Source: Cyanobacterium stanieri PCC 7202
GTDB lineage: Bacteria; Cyanobacteriota; Cyanobacteriia; Cyanobacteriales; Cyanobacteriaceae
Direction: 5' to 3'
NCBI GenBank assembly: GCA_000317655.1
Contig: CP003940.1
Span: 310,001 to 374,000 of the forward strand
Length of the DNA: 64,000 bases
Shown here: piece by piece, positions 45,907 through 55,730 of the stretch
How the letters are laid out: every line of letters begins with the position of its first letter
Position numbering within the stretch: the stretch's first letter is position 1
Position numbers and translations under genes: made by a program
Notes under the pieces: model-generated
Seen by the model: only the letters and a program-made list of their open reading frames with translations
What the model was told of the DNA's origin: nothing
Database searches by the model: none

Positions 45907-47970
45907 TTATTCCTCAGTCTTTTTAGAACGACGACGACGGGTTCTCACTACGGGGCGATCGCCACTTAAAGCCTCCTTCACTACCGCCTCAGCAATGGTT
46001 TCAGGCTCAGACACCTTCGGAGAAATCACCTCAGCATCATCATCCCCATGATCAGCATTGCCATCCTCATCAAAAATTGGGGTTTCCTCAACCTCCTCCG
46101 CCTCACCATCATCCGTCGCCTCAACAGCAAATAAAGGTAAAGAAGAATTGTCATCCCCATCAGAATCCATCTCACCACTATCACCATCCATCTCCACAGA
46201 AGAAGAACTGAAAATCACCTCAGAATCTTCCACCACCCGCTCATCCGCAGAATGATTTTCTTCCTCCACCCCGGACTCATCAGGGGATTGCACATAGATT
46301 AACACAGACTTAGGATCCTTAATTTCTCGCTCCAAATGTAACAAAGGAGAAACCCCCATCATCGCATAAATATCCTGTTCCGCCTCCGACATTTTCACCA
46401 CAACCTTCTCCAACTTACTCTCATCTCGACGGGCGCTTCTCGATAAGTAAGTGCGTTCTTTACGCTCAGGCTTCGGAGAATCCCCTTCACCCTCATCATT
46501 ACCCCCTTTATAACCATTATTGGTATTAACATCATCCTTATTAACCACTCCATCACGACGACGGCGACGACGACGACCATTACCATTATCACCCTCACTC
46601 GCACCATTCAAATCATTATCAACCTCTGCCGCATCCCCATCATCACTGAGAATCGGCTTCTCATCAATGGTTGGCTTCTCAAAACCCTTACTGATAACTG
46701 GTTGACTAAAATTCGTTACCGTTTCCACTTCCTGATGTCCCGGTAAATGAGCCATTAAGCCCAAACCACCGCAATGGGAACAGGTTTGTCCAAACAACTC
46801 ATAAATATTTTTACCCTGACGCTTTCTGGTCAACTCCACTAACCCCAACTCCGTCAACTGGGCAATTTGAGGGGCGGCCTTATCAGACTTGAGCGCCTTT
46901 TCAAAATCTTGAATTAAATCCAATTTATCTTTACGGGAATCCATATCGATAAAATCGATAATAATTACCCCACCAATATTACGTAACTTCAACTGTCGGG
47001 CAATTTCTACCGCCGCCTCTCGGTTTGTCCAAGAAACCGTTTGACGAGAAGTCGCTGAATGGGTAAACGAACCAGAGTTAACATCAATTACCGTTAGGGC
47101 TTCTGTCGGTTCAATGATAATATAACCCCCAGAAGGTAGATCAACCCTTGGCTTGAGGGCTTCCTTAATCGCCGCATTTACTCGGAAATAATCCAAGATG
47201 GGAGTATATCCTTGATGACATTCAATGACCACTCCACTAGGATGACGACTTGCACTCCAATCATTTAGCTGTTTTTTCACCCGCTTGACTGCGTTTTCTG
47301 AGTCAACGACAATGCGGTTTACTTGGTCATTATACATATCCCGCAATACCCGCTGAATAAAATCATCATCACGGTTTAGTAGGGCTGGAGCTTTAACAGA
47401 ATTTGCCTCCTGTTTAATTTTCTCCCATTGCTTTTGTAAGAAATCCAAATCTTCGAGGATGGTTTCCTCTGCTTTACCTTCAGCCTCGGTACGCACCAAC
47501 AAACCCATTCCCGCAGGTTTAGAAAGAATTGATAAAGCCCTTAAACGATTTCTTTCATGCTCATTTTTGATACGCCGAGATAAGCTAACTCCTTTACCAT
47601 AGGGCATTAATACTAAATAACGACCGGGCAAACTGATATTACCTGTCAGACGAGGGCCTTTGTTCCCCGTTGGTTCTTTCATCACCTGTACTAATGCCTG
47701 TTGGTGGGGACTTAATAGTTCGGTAATGGGGGCAGAATTTCTGCGTAATCTCAAAGGGCCTAAATCGGTGACGTGGATAAAGCCATTTTTTTCTGCATCC
47801 CCAATATTGACAAAGGCGGCATCAATGCCTGAGATCACATTTTCTACTGTTCCTAAATAAATATCTCCTACCTGTTGATTTCCTGTAGCGACTACCAACT
47901 CTTGAATCTGATCATCCGCAAAAACCGCCGCAATATGATTTTTTTCAGCAATGATTATTTGTTTCGACAT
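45907..47970 (-). CDS. rne: Ribonuclease E/G
   Basis: 687 aa. It has an S1 domain inserted near the N-terminus (GDIYLGTVENVISGIDAAFV), the 5'-sensor/RNase H-like region, DNase I-like catalytic motifs (IDVNSGSFTH, IIIDFIDMDSRKDK) and the zinc-link GQTCSHCGGLG near 400. The C-terminal ~270 residues are acidic and low complexity with two Arg clusters (GRRRRRRRDG and, at the end, RTRRRRSKK). In cyanobacteria the Arg-rich C-terminal tail recruits PNPase. The catalytic half is complete. rnhB follows immediately, and a long leader precedes it. Confidence 0.95.
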   Translation of the reverse strand: MSKQIIIAEKNHIAAVFADDQIQELVVATGNQQVGDIYLGTVENVISGIDAAFVNIGDAEKNGFIHVTDLGPLRLRRNSAPITELLSPHQQALVQVMKEPTGNKGPRLTGNISLPGRYLVLMPYGKGVSLSRRIKNEHERNRLRALSILSKPAGMGLLVRTEAEGKAEETILEDLDFLQKQWEKIKQEANSVKAPALLNRDDDFIQRVLRDMYNDQVNRIVVDSENAVKRVKKQLNDWSASRHPSGVVIECHQGYTPILDYFRVNAAIKEALKPRVDLPSGGYIIIEPTEALTVIDVNSGSFTHSATSRQTVSWTNREAAVEIARQLKLRNIGGVIIIDFIDMDSRKDKLDLIQDFEKALKSDKAAPQIAQLTELGLVELTRKRQGKNIYELFGQTCSHCGGLGLMAHLPGHQEVETVTNFSQPVISKGFEKPTIDEKPILSDDGDAAEVDNDLNGASEGDNGNGRRRRRRRDGVVNKDDVNTNNGYKGGNDEGEGDSPKPERKERTYLSRSARRDESKLEKVVVKMSEAEQDIYAMMGVSPLLHLEREIKDPKSVLIYVQSPDESGVEEENHSADERVVEDSEVIFSSSSVEMDGDSGEMDSDGDDNSSLPLFAVEATDDGEAEEVEETPIFDEDGNADHGDDDAEVISPKVSEPETIAEAVVKEALSGDRPVVRTRRRRSKKTEE

Positions 47971-48896
47971 TCAATATTCCTCAAAAATTAAACTCTTATA
48001 GCTATGAAAAAATACTTTTAAAAAAGATAAAAAATAAACAACGATCTTAAAATAATCCAATTTTGTGTAATTTATTCATAAGATTACCTATAAAATAAAC
48101 CTGTTTAGTTAAAAACAATTATCTTTTGTTTTATTAAACCAAAGTTTATTTTAATATCTTAAAATAAGTCAAAATTTGAACTAATAAACAAAACTAATAA
48201 ATTATATTTTCAAGATCACTTCCTTTGTTTGCACATAAATCTAATGCCCTGTATTATTTTTATACTCTTCTAACCGAATCACTAAAACAATAGTGATTAA
48301 TTAAAAAATGTCCATCTTCACAATTCCTAAGCTGTGGAAAATAGTTTCTCGAGTTAAACTAATTTCATCAGCTTAACTTCGTCCCAATCTCATCAAAACC
48401 GAAACTTGTGTTTTAGTCAGGATGGTATCCAAGATAAATTTAATTATCTTTGATAATTATTTATCCCGACAACTAAAACCTGTCATAGAATACTGCAATT
48501 AACTTTCCATCAGATAAAACATATAAGTCTGCTTGATTAATTTTCAACGGTTTTAATATTTATGATCGGTAAGACAAAAGTATTCAGATGGTAAAATTTT
48601 TGTTTGGATAGAAGAGAGTGAGAGAAAAAGATTCCTTATATCAGGTTTCATCTTTTTTTCTAGGGACAATCGAAAACAATTTATTGTCACGGGACAAACC
48701 TTATTCCGAGCTATTATTAGCTTTTTGAAAGTTTGTTATTGATTTTATATTATTTTAACTAATTTTACCATTTTTCGGTAATTTAATGAAAGTTAAGGCT
48801 CAGATACTAGGACCAAATTAATTATTTATTATCAATTATTTGCCTCCTGACTTCTCGCACTGTGTCTGGGGTTAATCCATTAAGTATTATTTGATG
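47971..48896 (-). promoter_or_regulatory. rne: Long AT-rich rne leader/promoter region
   Basis: 926 bp with no gene lies between the folD stop and rne. On the minus strand the part nearest rne is T-rich (TTTTTTATCTTTTTTAAAAG near 48020). Cyanobacterial rne is known to be autoregulated through RNase E cleavage of U-rich sites in its 5' UTR, so this is a likely control region. The transcription start cannot be placed from sequence. Confidence 0.5.
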
Positions 48897-49775
48897 TTAT
48901 GACTGTACTTTTTCAGTGGAAACCAAGTAACTTAGATAGGTATTTTGTAACAACATTGCCACTGTCATAGGGCCTACTCCTCCGGGTACTGGGGTAATGT
49001 AGGAGGCAATATCTTTGATAGCTTGATAATCTACGTCACCGACTAACTTTCCTTTACCTTCGCTAGTTTCGATGCGGTTGATACCCACGTCAATAACTAC
49101 GGCACCCGGTTTTACCATATCGGCGGTAATCATTTCGGGTTTACCCACCGCTGCCACAAGAATATCAGCATCTTTGGTCACTTCGGCTAAATTGGCGGTG
49201 CGAGAATGGGCAATGGTGACGGTGGCGTTTTCTTCTAATAGCATGAGGGCGATGGGTTTTCCTACGAGGATACTCCTACCGACGACCACAGCTTTTTTCC
49301 CTGCGATGTCGATGTTATATTCTTTGAGGATTTCCATTACTCCTGCGGGGGTACAACTGCGTAATCCTTTTTCTTGTCTGACTAATTTTCCGAGGTTGTA
49401 GGGGTGGAGTCCATCGGCATCTTTTTCGGGTAGGATTTTTAGGAGTAAGCCTACGGAGTCGAGATGAGAGGGCAGGGGGAGTTGTACTAGGATACCATCT
49501 ACTCGTTCGTCTTGGTTTAACTGGGCGATCGCCTCTTCTAACTCTTCTTGGGTAGCATCAGCTGAAAAATGACGACTAAAGGATTCCATACCAACTTTTT
49601 GGCAAGATTTTTCTTTGTTACGTACATAAACAGCACTAGCAGGGTTATCTCCTACCATTAAAACTGCTAATCCCGGTGCTCTTTTTCCTTGGGCTACTTT
49701 TTCGCTGATTTGATTTTGTAGCTTCGTTTGTATTTTTTGGGCTAAACTTTTACCATCTAAGATTTTAGCAACCAT
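48897..49775 (-). CDS. folD: Bifunctional methylenetetrahydrofolate dehydrogenase/cyclohydrolase FolD
   Basis: 292 aa. Family motifs: [14 protein letters not shown] (catalytic Lys) near residue 51, [14 protein letters not shown] near 94, and [19 protein letters not shown] near the C-terminus; [18 protein letters not shown] is the NADP site. It makes 10-formyl-THF for purines and initiator tRNA. It precedes rne but with a long gap. Confidence 0.96.
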   Translation of the reverse strand: MVAKILDGKSLAQKIQTKLQNQISEKVAQGKRAPGLAVLMVGDNPASAVYVRNKEKSCQKVGMESFSRHFSADATQEELEEAIAQLNQDERVDGILVQLPLPSHLDSVGLLLKILPEKDADGLHPYNLGKLVRQEKGLRSCTPAGVMEILKEYNIDIAGKKAVVVGRSILVGKPIALMLLEENATVTIAHSRTANLAEVTKDADILVAAVGKPEMITADMVKPGAVVIDVGINRIETSEGKGKLVGDVDYQAIKDIASYITPVPGGVGPMTVAMLLQNTYLSYLVSTEKVQS

Positions 49776-49879
49776 GTTAGTAATAATTATCTGAGTTATT
49801 ATGATAGATGAACTTTAACTTTTGATGATTATATAAGCATAGTTTACTTTATGCTCATTTTATCTAACTATTTAACCCT

Positions 49880-50329
49880 ATGAATCGATTTTTTGGCTCT
49901 TGGCGTTCGATTTTAATGGCGATCGCCCTTACCACTACAGGATGCGGATATTTAATCCATGGAGGTTTTGCAGGAGAAAATCAAGTTACCATTGAAGAGA
50001 TAAAAACCTCGGCAGATAGTGAAAATAAATCCGTCAAAATTGAGGGCAATGTAACCCAAGTTATTCCTCTGGTGAATGGTTATGCTTTTGAAATAGAAGA
50101 TAATACAGGATCTATTTGGGTGATGACCACAGGAGAAAAGCCAGAAGTCGGGCAAAAAATCAGTACCCAAGCCACGGTTAACCGTGAAGAAATCATGATC
50201 GCCGAACAGGACATGAGTAGTTTTTATCTCCAAGAAATAGTAGAGGAAGAAGATATTTCCGAGGAAGAAATTGATGATGATACCGTAGAATTTGACGAGG
50301 ACACCCCCACCCCAGAAACCGATGGTTAG
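49880..50329 (+). CDS. Exported OB-fold-like small protein, probable lipoprotein
   Basis: 149 aa. A basic N-terminus and hydrophobic stretch end in LTTTGCGYL, an imperfect lipobox with a Cys at residue 22. The middle (SVKIEGNVTQVIPLVNGYAF, EIEDNTGSIWVMTTGEKPEV, GQKISTQATV) looks like a stand-alone OB-fold of the YgiW/tOB type. The tail is strongly acidic (EEEDISEEEIDDDT). Function unknown. Confidence 0.65.
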   Translation: MNRFFGSWRSILMAIALTTTGCGYLIHGGFAGENQVTIEEIKTSADSENKSVKIEGNVTQVIPLVNGYAFEIEDNTGSIWVMTTGEKPEVGQKISTQATVNREEIMIAEQDMSSFYLQEIVEEEDISEEEIDDDTVEFDEDTPTPETDG

Positions 50330-50349
50330 GAATGGGGTAGTCAGTGAAA

Positions 50350-52071
50350 TTAATTTCGAGGACGGAAAAACAGTCCTAACCCATTATGTACCCGTGCGGC
50401 GGTGACGGGGGAACGATCAATGATTTCACCCCCTAGATAAATTTGGGTGGAACTACCGCCATCAAGGTTGAGGGCATCGGTGGCACCTAATTGTAGGAGA
50501 ATTTGGGCAAACTCTTGTAAGCTAGGGCCAGGGCCCCCTACCCTTTGATGAACAGCTACAAACATGATATTACCCTGATTGTCGAGGGCGACTCCGCTAC
50601 GGGATGCCCTTTGTTGATTAAAGGCATTGCTAAAGCCTTCTGCTTCAGCGTTGAGGACGATTTGACGGTTGGTTAATAGCATCGGCCCTGCCCCCAACAT
50701 ATAGGGAAAATTCGCCATGTTAGGGGGGGTTGTGGTGCTGGTAATTTGTAGTTGTTGCCCTTGGTTAAAGTTGGTGGCAAGTTGGGGAGAGTTGCGTATA
50801 ACGATTAAATAGCCGTTGGCGGGAATAGTGATGGGGTTGCTTCCTGCTTGGGCAACATTTATCTTGTCCCTGATGCGATCCCCCTCTACTACTATAATAG
50901 TCTCATTATTACTTAGGCTCGTGTAACGATCTCCCCAACTACGGGTATAACGGGATACCCCTGTTTGCACATAACCGCTGTTGATATAATCGGATACGAG
51001 GCGATCGCCCGTACTATTATTAGTGATGGTTTCTTGGAGACGAAGACGACTAATTTGGAAACTTCCTGCATCATTCCAAGCCAATACCCCCCGATTGAGA
51101 ATCGGCGCACTTTGCCAATTTTGATTATTTCTGATAGCCCCCAAGGGTAATTGATTATTACGGTTAAAAAAGCCTCCGTTAATAGCTGCGATCGCCCCTT
51201 GACCTTGTGCCATGGTTCTGAGGGGAGCAGTACCAATCATGGTATTATTATCAGGTACGATGGGCCGTAAACTGAGATCCGACCGTTGTAAATTCGCCTT
51301 TAACATCGACACGAAAAAGGTTTCCCCATTACTTAACCTCACATACCTATCTTGCCAACTAAGGTCATTAGACCATGTTATATTTTTCTGCACCTTCGCA
51401 GTGGGACTTAATTCCGCAAAAAGCACATTAGGCGCCGAAGAATTAACCCTCAAACTATGCCCCGCAGGAATATTGATATGCACAAGGGTAGTATTATTAC
51501 TGCGCTCTACCCGAAACAAAGAACCAGAAACAGGAGTTTCACCCCCCCTAATTGTATCTCCTTCATCCTCTAATGCCCCTGTGTTGTTTAAAGGATTAAT
51601 GGAATTACCATTACCCTGTCCCGAAACATTAAAATTCGGTTGCCCTTCGATGATAATTACCCCCTCATCTCTTGCCTGACTAACACGGAAAAAAGTAGAT
51701 CTTTCCAACTCAATTACCACTCTTTTCTGTTGAGGTTGATTAATATCATATACCCGATTTACTCGACTATTGGGAGTATTAATAATTAAAGAATCTCCCT
51801 GTCTTTCTATGGCAATACTTGTATTTTCTAATAATCTTCTGGTATCTAAATAACGATAAGGATTGACAAACCGAGCAGGTAAATTTTGATAAGAATTAAA
51901 CCACTGAATAGGTTGCTCATTCGGATTATTACTATTTAATAATTCCACCCCTAAAGTATTTTGTAAGGCAATATCACTGATACCGATATAGGTTTGATTT
52001 CCCTCTCGCCATTCCATCCAAGGTAGATTGATTTCCCGTTGATTAAGAAAAGTTCTTGTACCTGTTGCCAC
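50350..52071 (-). CDS. Phosphodiester glycosidase family (NAGPA-domain) protein; signal peptide out of frame
   Basis: 573 aa from a GTG at 52071. The N-terminal half holds AMIN-like beta regions; the C-terminal half is a NAGPA-type domain: AIAAINGGFFNRN near 300, SGVALDNQGNIMFVAV, DALNLDGGSSTQIYLGG. Upstream, this frame continues without stop through a hydrophobic NLILVSFLSVLFLDGF and a VFAQ cleavage-like site, but has no start. The only ATG (52208-52210) is offset by one base and is joined by A8 and T8 runs. The protein is probably exported; either a frameshift or an error hides the start. Confidence 0.8.
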   Translation of the reverse strand: MATGTRTFLNQREINLPWMEWREGNQTYIGISDIALQNTLGVELLNSNNPNEQPIQWFNSYQNLPARFVNPYRYLDTRRLLENTSIAIERQGDSLIINTPNSRVNRVYDINQPQQKRVVIELERSTFFRVSQARDEGVIIIEGQPNFNVSGQGNGNSINPLNNTGALEDEGDTIRGGETPVSGSLFRVERSNNTTLVHINIPAGHSLRVNSSAPNVLFAELSPTAKVQKNITWSNDLSWQDRYVRLSNGETFFVSMLKANLQRSDLSLRPIVPDNNTMIGTAPLRTMAQGQGAIAAINGGFFNRNNQLPLGAIRNNQNWQSAPILNRGVLAWNDAGSFQISRLRLQETITNNSTGDRLVSDYINSGYVQTGVSRYTRSWGDRYTSLSNNETIIVVEGDRIRDKINVAQAGSNPITIPANGYLIVIRNSPQLATNFNQGQQLQITSTTTPPNMANFPYMLGAGPMLLTNRQIVLNAEAEGFSNAFNQQRASRSGVALDNQGNIMFVAVHQRVGGPGPSLQEFAQILLQLGATDALNLDGGSSTQIYLGGEIIDRSPVTAARVHNGLGLFFRPRN

Positions 52072-52210
52072 TACTCCTTGAGTGTTATTTTGAGCAAAAA
52101 CAGGCTGTCCAATTCCTTGGGTAATATTAAAATTAAAACCATCTAAAAAGAGAACAGACAGAAAGGAAACAAGAATTAAATTGAGCCAAAAAAAACTTCT
52201 TTTTTTTCAT
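52072..52210 (-). pseudogene. Frame-shifted signal-peptide region of the phosphodiester glycosidase gene
   Basis: ATG at 52210 is followed by eight A, GAAG, and eight T. Removing one base from either run gives KKKKFFWLNLILVSFLSVLF or close, then a VFAQ site joined in frame to the downstream gene. As given, the frame ends at TAA near 52135. Consistent with an indel, phase variation or sequencing error. Confidence 0.6.
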
Positions 52211-52333
52211 ATATTTTAAAACAAAATAAATAGTAATAATATCGTAACTATCAATAATTATAGTTATGTTAAACAAAATAATATAGTTGCCTATTATTAA
52301 TAATTTACTAATAATTACTACAAGTTATCAAAA

Positions 52334-52350
52334 GGTGGGCAATGCCCACC
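52334..52350 (-). terminator. Hairpin terminator after stpA
   Basis: Minus strand GGTGGGC-ATT-GCCCACC followed by TTTTG. It is a member of the same hairpin family as 8661-8688. The neighbouring 52369-52395 block is a CCCCCTT/AAGGGGG hairpin repeat. Confidence 0.6.
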
Positions 52351-52368
52351 CTACTTTTCCGTCAAATT

Positions 52369-52395
52369 CCCCCCTTATTAAGGGGGCTAGGGGTT
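52369..52395. repeat. CCCCCTT/AAGGGGG hairpin repeat
   Basis: Same family as 33520-33553 but in the opposite orientation; CCCCCTT-ATT-AAGGGGG with CTAGGGG flank. No gene in the surrounding spacer 52211-52492. Confidence 0.5.
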
Positions 52396-52492
52396 ATAAT
52401 ATTTTTGATAAATTTTACACTTTAACAGTCGTTAACGACTAATAAAATATTAATTAAATAGAATAACTATTGCCCATTCCCTATTACTTGAG

Positions 52493-53761
52493 TTAATCAA
52501 ATTTACGACTGTTTGCAACATCTGTAAAAAATTGGCAATATTGCTGATGTCCTTGGGGGAAAACCACATTTAATTTTAAAGGTTCGTTATGATCTTCATT
52601 ATCCCCTGGACCTTCTAAAACAATCGTTTTACCTTCATTTTTACCTAATTTAATAGGTTTTCTGTTTTTAATTTCCCCTCCCGAACTATCTATATAAACC
52701 ACCGCATTATCTATGTTTAATTTATCCCCGATATTTTGGATTAATTGTAAAAAGTTGCGATCGCTCCCTCCCCTACGGACGATTTTTTTGCCATTTTGTT
52801 CCATCACGGTACTATTAACCGTATCACCCACACCCATGATAAAAGGCATTTTTTGAGGATCAAAATTATTGACCACTAAATTTAATAATTCCTCTTGAGT
52901 TTTAGGAGCTTTTCTCACATTAAAATCTTTCCCCAAGGGATATTCTCCTGTGTGTAAATAGTAATAGTAATTGAGTAAAAATAATACTCCTGCCTCTTTG
53001 ATTCCCCCTGTCACCATAAATTGAAAATCTGTAGTACCCGAATCAGTTTCTGTGGCAGGGCGTAAAATTTCTAAACCATCATCATCCCTGCCCAAATTAG
53101 GGGCATAATGGACAAAAAATGAGTCTTTTAAACCCTCTTTTTCGGCTTGGTTTAATAACTCGTCCATCAGTAATTTTACTTCATTTTGTAACTGGATATA
53201 AATGGCATTATGGGCGGTTAATTTTTCATAAAAAGTATTAATATTAACTGTGGGAGATACAAAGTTATCAAGAATTACCGCATTAATAATTTGATTAATT
53301 TCTTCGGAACTAAAAAAGCTACATTTTTTTTTACAAAAAGTTGTTAATTTTTCTTTAACAATATTAGGAACATTGGCTAAAAACTTTAATTCATGGTCAC
53401 TAATCCCAGGGTGTTGCACATTACCAAAACAATCCTGCCATTGTACCCCACCCCCTGCTAAACCGGGTAAGTAGTAACCTTTTTCTTTCACTTCTTGGGT
53501 AGAAGAAGCTGATTTTTCCACAATATTATTAACTCCTCTTTTGCCGATATGTTCACCATTGGTAAGCACAAAAAAATGACTGTTCATTTTCTTGACGGCT
53601 TGGACATAATTCCACTGAATAACTCTATTTAATGGATCTTTTACTAAGCCCATACATACTCCATCTAAGTCTTGGATAATTAAGCTATTAGGAGTATCAA
53701 TTAATTTTTGTTTTAATAGGTTATGATCTAAGGATAAATGCAGATTTTTAATGTTAGTCAT
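52493..53761 (-). CDS. stpA: Glucosylglycerol 3-phosphate phosphatase StpA
   Basis: 422 aa, the length of Synechocystis StpA. A HAD-like start (LIIQDLDGVCMGLVKDPLNR) is followed by the family-specific segments FVLTNGEHIGKRGVNNIVE, YLPGLAGGGVQWQD, FFVHYAPNLGRDDDG, DSGTTDFQFMVTGGIKEAG, GVGDTVNSTVM and RRGGSDRNFLQLIQ. It dephosphorylates glucosylglycerol phosphate made by GgpS, giving the compatible solute glucosylglycerol for salt tolerance. ggpS is not in the window. A heptamer repeat lies just upstream. Confidence 0.92.
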   Translation of the reverse strand: MTNIKNLHLSLDHNLLKQKLIDTPNSLIIQDLDGVCMGLVKDPLNRVIQWNYVQAVKKMNSHFFVLTNGEHIGKRGVNNIVEKSASSTQEVKEKGYYLPGLAGGGVQWQDCFGNVQHPGISDHELKFLANVPNIVKEKLTTFCKKKCSFFSSEEINQIINAVILDNFVSPTVNINTFYEKLTAHNAIYIQLQNEVKLLMDELLNQAEKEGLKDSFFVHYAPNLGRDDDGLEILRPATETDSGTTDFQFMVTGGIKEAGVLFLLNYYYYLHTGEYPLGKDFNVRKAPKTQEELLNLVVNNFDPQKMPFIMGVGDTVNSTVMEQNGKKIVRRGGSDRNFLQLIQNIGDKLNIDNAVVYIDSSGGEIKNRKPIKLGKNEGKTIVLEGPGDNEDHNEPLKLNVVFPQGHQQYCQFFTDVANSRKFD

Positions 53762-53799
53762 TATGCTCCTGATAAAGATTAATTACCCTAACATGGTAA

Positions 53800-53890
53800 C
53801 AGGCAATAGCCAAGAGGCAACAGGCAACAGGCAATGGGCAAAAAATAATAATAATTGTCCATTGTCAATTGTTAATTGTCCATTGTTGAC
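53800..53890. repeat. STRR-like repeat between stpA and the FHA protein gene
   Basis: Tandem units GGCAACAGGCAACAGGCAAT, then a ATTGTCAATTGTTAATTGTC block. Similar ATTGTCCATTG units touch the hisG stop near 57925-57945. Confidence 0.55.
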
Positions 53891-53892
53891 AC

Positions 53893-55251
53893 CTAACATT
53901 TTTCTTTTACATATTCATAATAATTTTCGGTTAGGGTGCGATCGGCTTTTTGTAGTAAAATCTCATCATAACTACCATCCTCTGGATATGAAGCCTCCCC
54001 GATACTCAAACTAACTTTTATTTGTTCTTCATTAACAGAAAAAGATTCCTCTGCTACTTGTAAAATTTGATATTTGATTTTTTCTGAATAATCAGATGTA
54101 TTTTGAGCTAATAAAAAAGCAAATTGATCATCACGCCAATGATAAACTATATCTTTCGAGGAAATCAATTGTTTAAATCTTTTGCCGATAGTTTTTAAAA
54201 TTAATTCTGAAACTTCATAGTTATAGTTATAACCAATCTCTTGCCATTCATTTATTTTGACCAAAATTAAAGAAATAAAACCATCATCAAGGGCAGAATA
54301 GTTAGCTAATAGGGAAAAGAAATGCTCTTTAAACAGTTTATAATTGGGAAGATTTGTAACAGGATTATGATAAATTTGATAGCGTAATAATTCTTCAAGT
54401 TTTCTTTGTTGGGTAAGGTCTAAAACTGATAGGCAAATAATCTTTTGACCTAATTTTTCAGTAAATCTTACTTTAAGTTCGACTGATAAAATTTTGTTTT
54501 CTTTTGTTTTGATAACCGAATCCCTTGAAACATCACTATATTGATTATTTAAAAGATAAATATCATCTTTTAAAATTTCTATGTCAAGGGGGAAAAGCTG
54601 CTCAAGATTTAAGTCTAAAATTTCTTCTTTAGTGTCATAACCTAATAGTTTTATCAAAGATAGGTTGCAATCTACAATTTGTAAATGATGACTATCAATT
54701 AAAATAATTCCTTCTATTAATTCAGCAATGGTATTATTACAATAATTATTTTCTTCTCCTAAATATTTTAATTCTTGATAATCATTATTACTGCTAATCT
54801 GATCAAAATGATTTATATCATTTACCTCTGTAGATAAAGGTATTTCGGTAATATGCTTTTTATCAAGAACGCTAAATAATTCTTTTGATCGAATATCTAC
54901 TATGTCATATTTAGCCCGTATTTCTATTCCTCCAAAAATTATAATATCTCCCGGAACTAATTTATGAAGATCAATTTTTTCAGTATTAATAAATAATCCA
55001 TTTCTACTTTTTTGACCTTGCCAATCACCGTCTAAAATCCAAAAAGCAGTATCGGCTTTATTTTCTTTCTTACGGTGATAAGTGGCTTTAATTATAAGGC
55101 TATGATGACGAGAAGTAACTCGATGATTAATAATAATAGAGTTACTAGAACTTCTTCCCACAGAATAAAATTTTTTTTCTAGCAAAAATGTTTTTTTACC
55201 TGTACTCAATTCTAGGGAAAGTAGGTGTTTTAATGGATTATCATCAATCAT
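53893..55251 (-). CDS. FHA-PAS-GGDEF-like signalling protein with degenerate GGDEF
   Basis: 452 aa. Residues about 1-120 form an FHA domain (SVGRSSSNSIIINHRVTSRH). Residues about 165-280 form a PAS domain (IAELIEGIILIDSHHLQIVD, LLGYDTKEEIL). The C-terminal GGDEF-like domain shows NPVTNLPNYKLFKEH and the late SLSIGEASYPEDG, but the signature loop reads WRDDQF instead of GGDEF, so cyclase activity is unlikely. It may bind phospho-Thr partners and a PAS ligand and act as a scaffold. Confidence 0.82.
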   Translation of the reverse strand: MIDDNPLKHLLSLELSTGKKTFLLEKKFYSVGRSSSNSIIINHRVTSRHHSLIIKATYHRKKENKADTAFWILDGDWQGQKSRNGLFINTEKIDLHKLVPGDIIIFGGIEIRAKYDIVDIRSKELFSVLDKKHITEIPLSTEVNDINHFDQISSNNDYQELKYLGEENNYCNNTIAELIEGIILIDSHHLQIVDCNLSLIKLLGYDTKEEILDLNLEQLFPLDIEILKDDIYLLNNQYSDVSRDSVIKTKENKILSVELKVRFTEKLGQKIICLSVLDLTQQRKLEELLRYQIYHNPVTNLPNYKLFKEHFFSLLANYSALDDGFISLILVKINEWQEIGYNYNYEVSELILKTIGKRFKQLISSKDIVYHWRDDQFAFLLAQNTSDYSEKIKYQILQVAEESFSVNEEQIKVSLSIGEASYPEDGSYDEILLQKADRTLTENYYEYVKEKC

Positions 55252-55730
55252 TTAATGTTTAAAGCGTTTGATATTTTCATTTAAAGATAACATACCTTTT
55301 GGCAATAAACAATTTTAATTGAGGAATAATAAGGGATTGTTCACAATATGGGCAAATATAGGCAGAGTATAGGATTCGGTTTTACATCGCTGTTTTACTC
55401 TGTGATGATTGACCAAATGAATAATAGTTGGAAAGATGGGCGTAATAAATAAAAAAAGTGAATCTAAGATGAGGGGAATAATTAGATCAATTTTTTGCCC
55501 ATCATAATAATGAGAGGTAATTAGTTTTTAGGATTAGCCAAAATGATTTTTTTCTGAAGGTAATGTTATTTTGTTATTTTTTTTAACCATTTTGACTGGA
55601 TTTATCAACACAAATCTTACTTTGATTTTACCGATAACTAATTATCTCTGGTTTGTTTTTGTAATTTGATTAATGGATAAAATATTAATAGAAATTTTAA
55701 GATTGAGTCTGTGTAAGTGGTTAAATTTGA
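55252..55730. other. 479-bp intergenic region, no gene recognised
   Basis: AT-rich spacer downstream of the DUF4327 gene and upstream of the FHA gene. A 34-codon plus-strand frame (55348-55452) is present but has no support. No tRNA, hairpin with T-tract or known repeat stands out. Confidence 0.4.

Noticed and set aside
53751-54014. 87-codon plus-strand frame beside stpA
   Set aside because: Built from the tandem GGCAACA/ATTGTCC repeats, so its length is a repeat artefact.
55348-55452. 34-codon plus-strand frame starting MGKYRQSIGF
   Set aside because: Weak ribosome-binding site, no recognisable fold, and no operon context; not listed as a gene.
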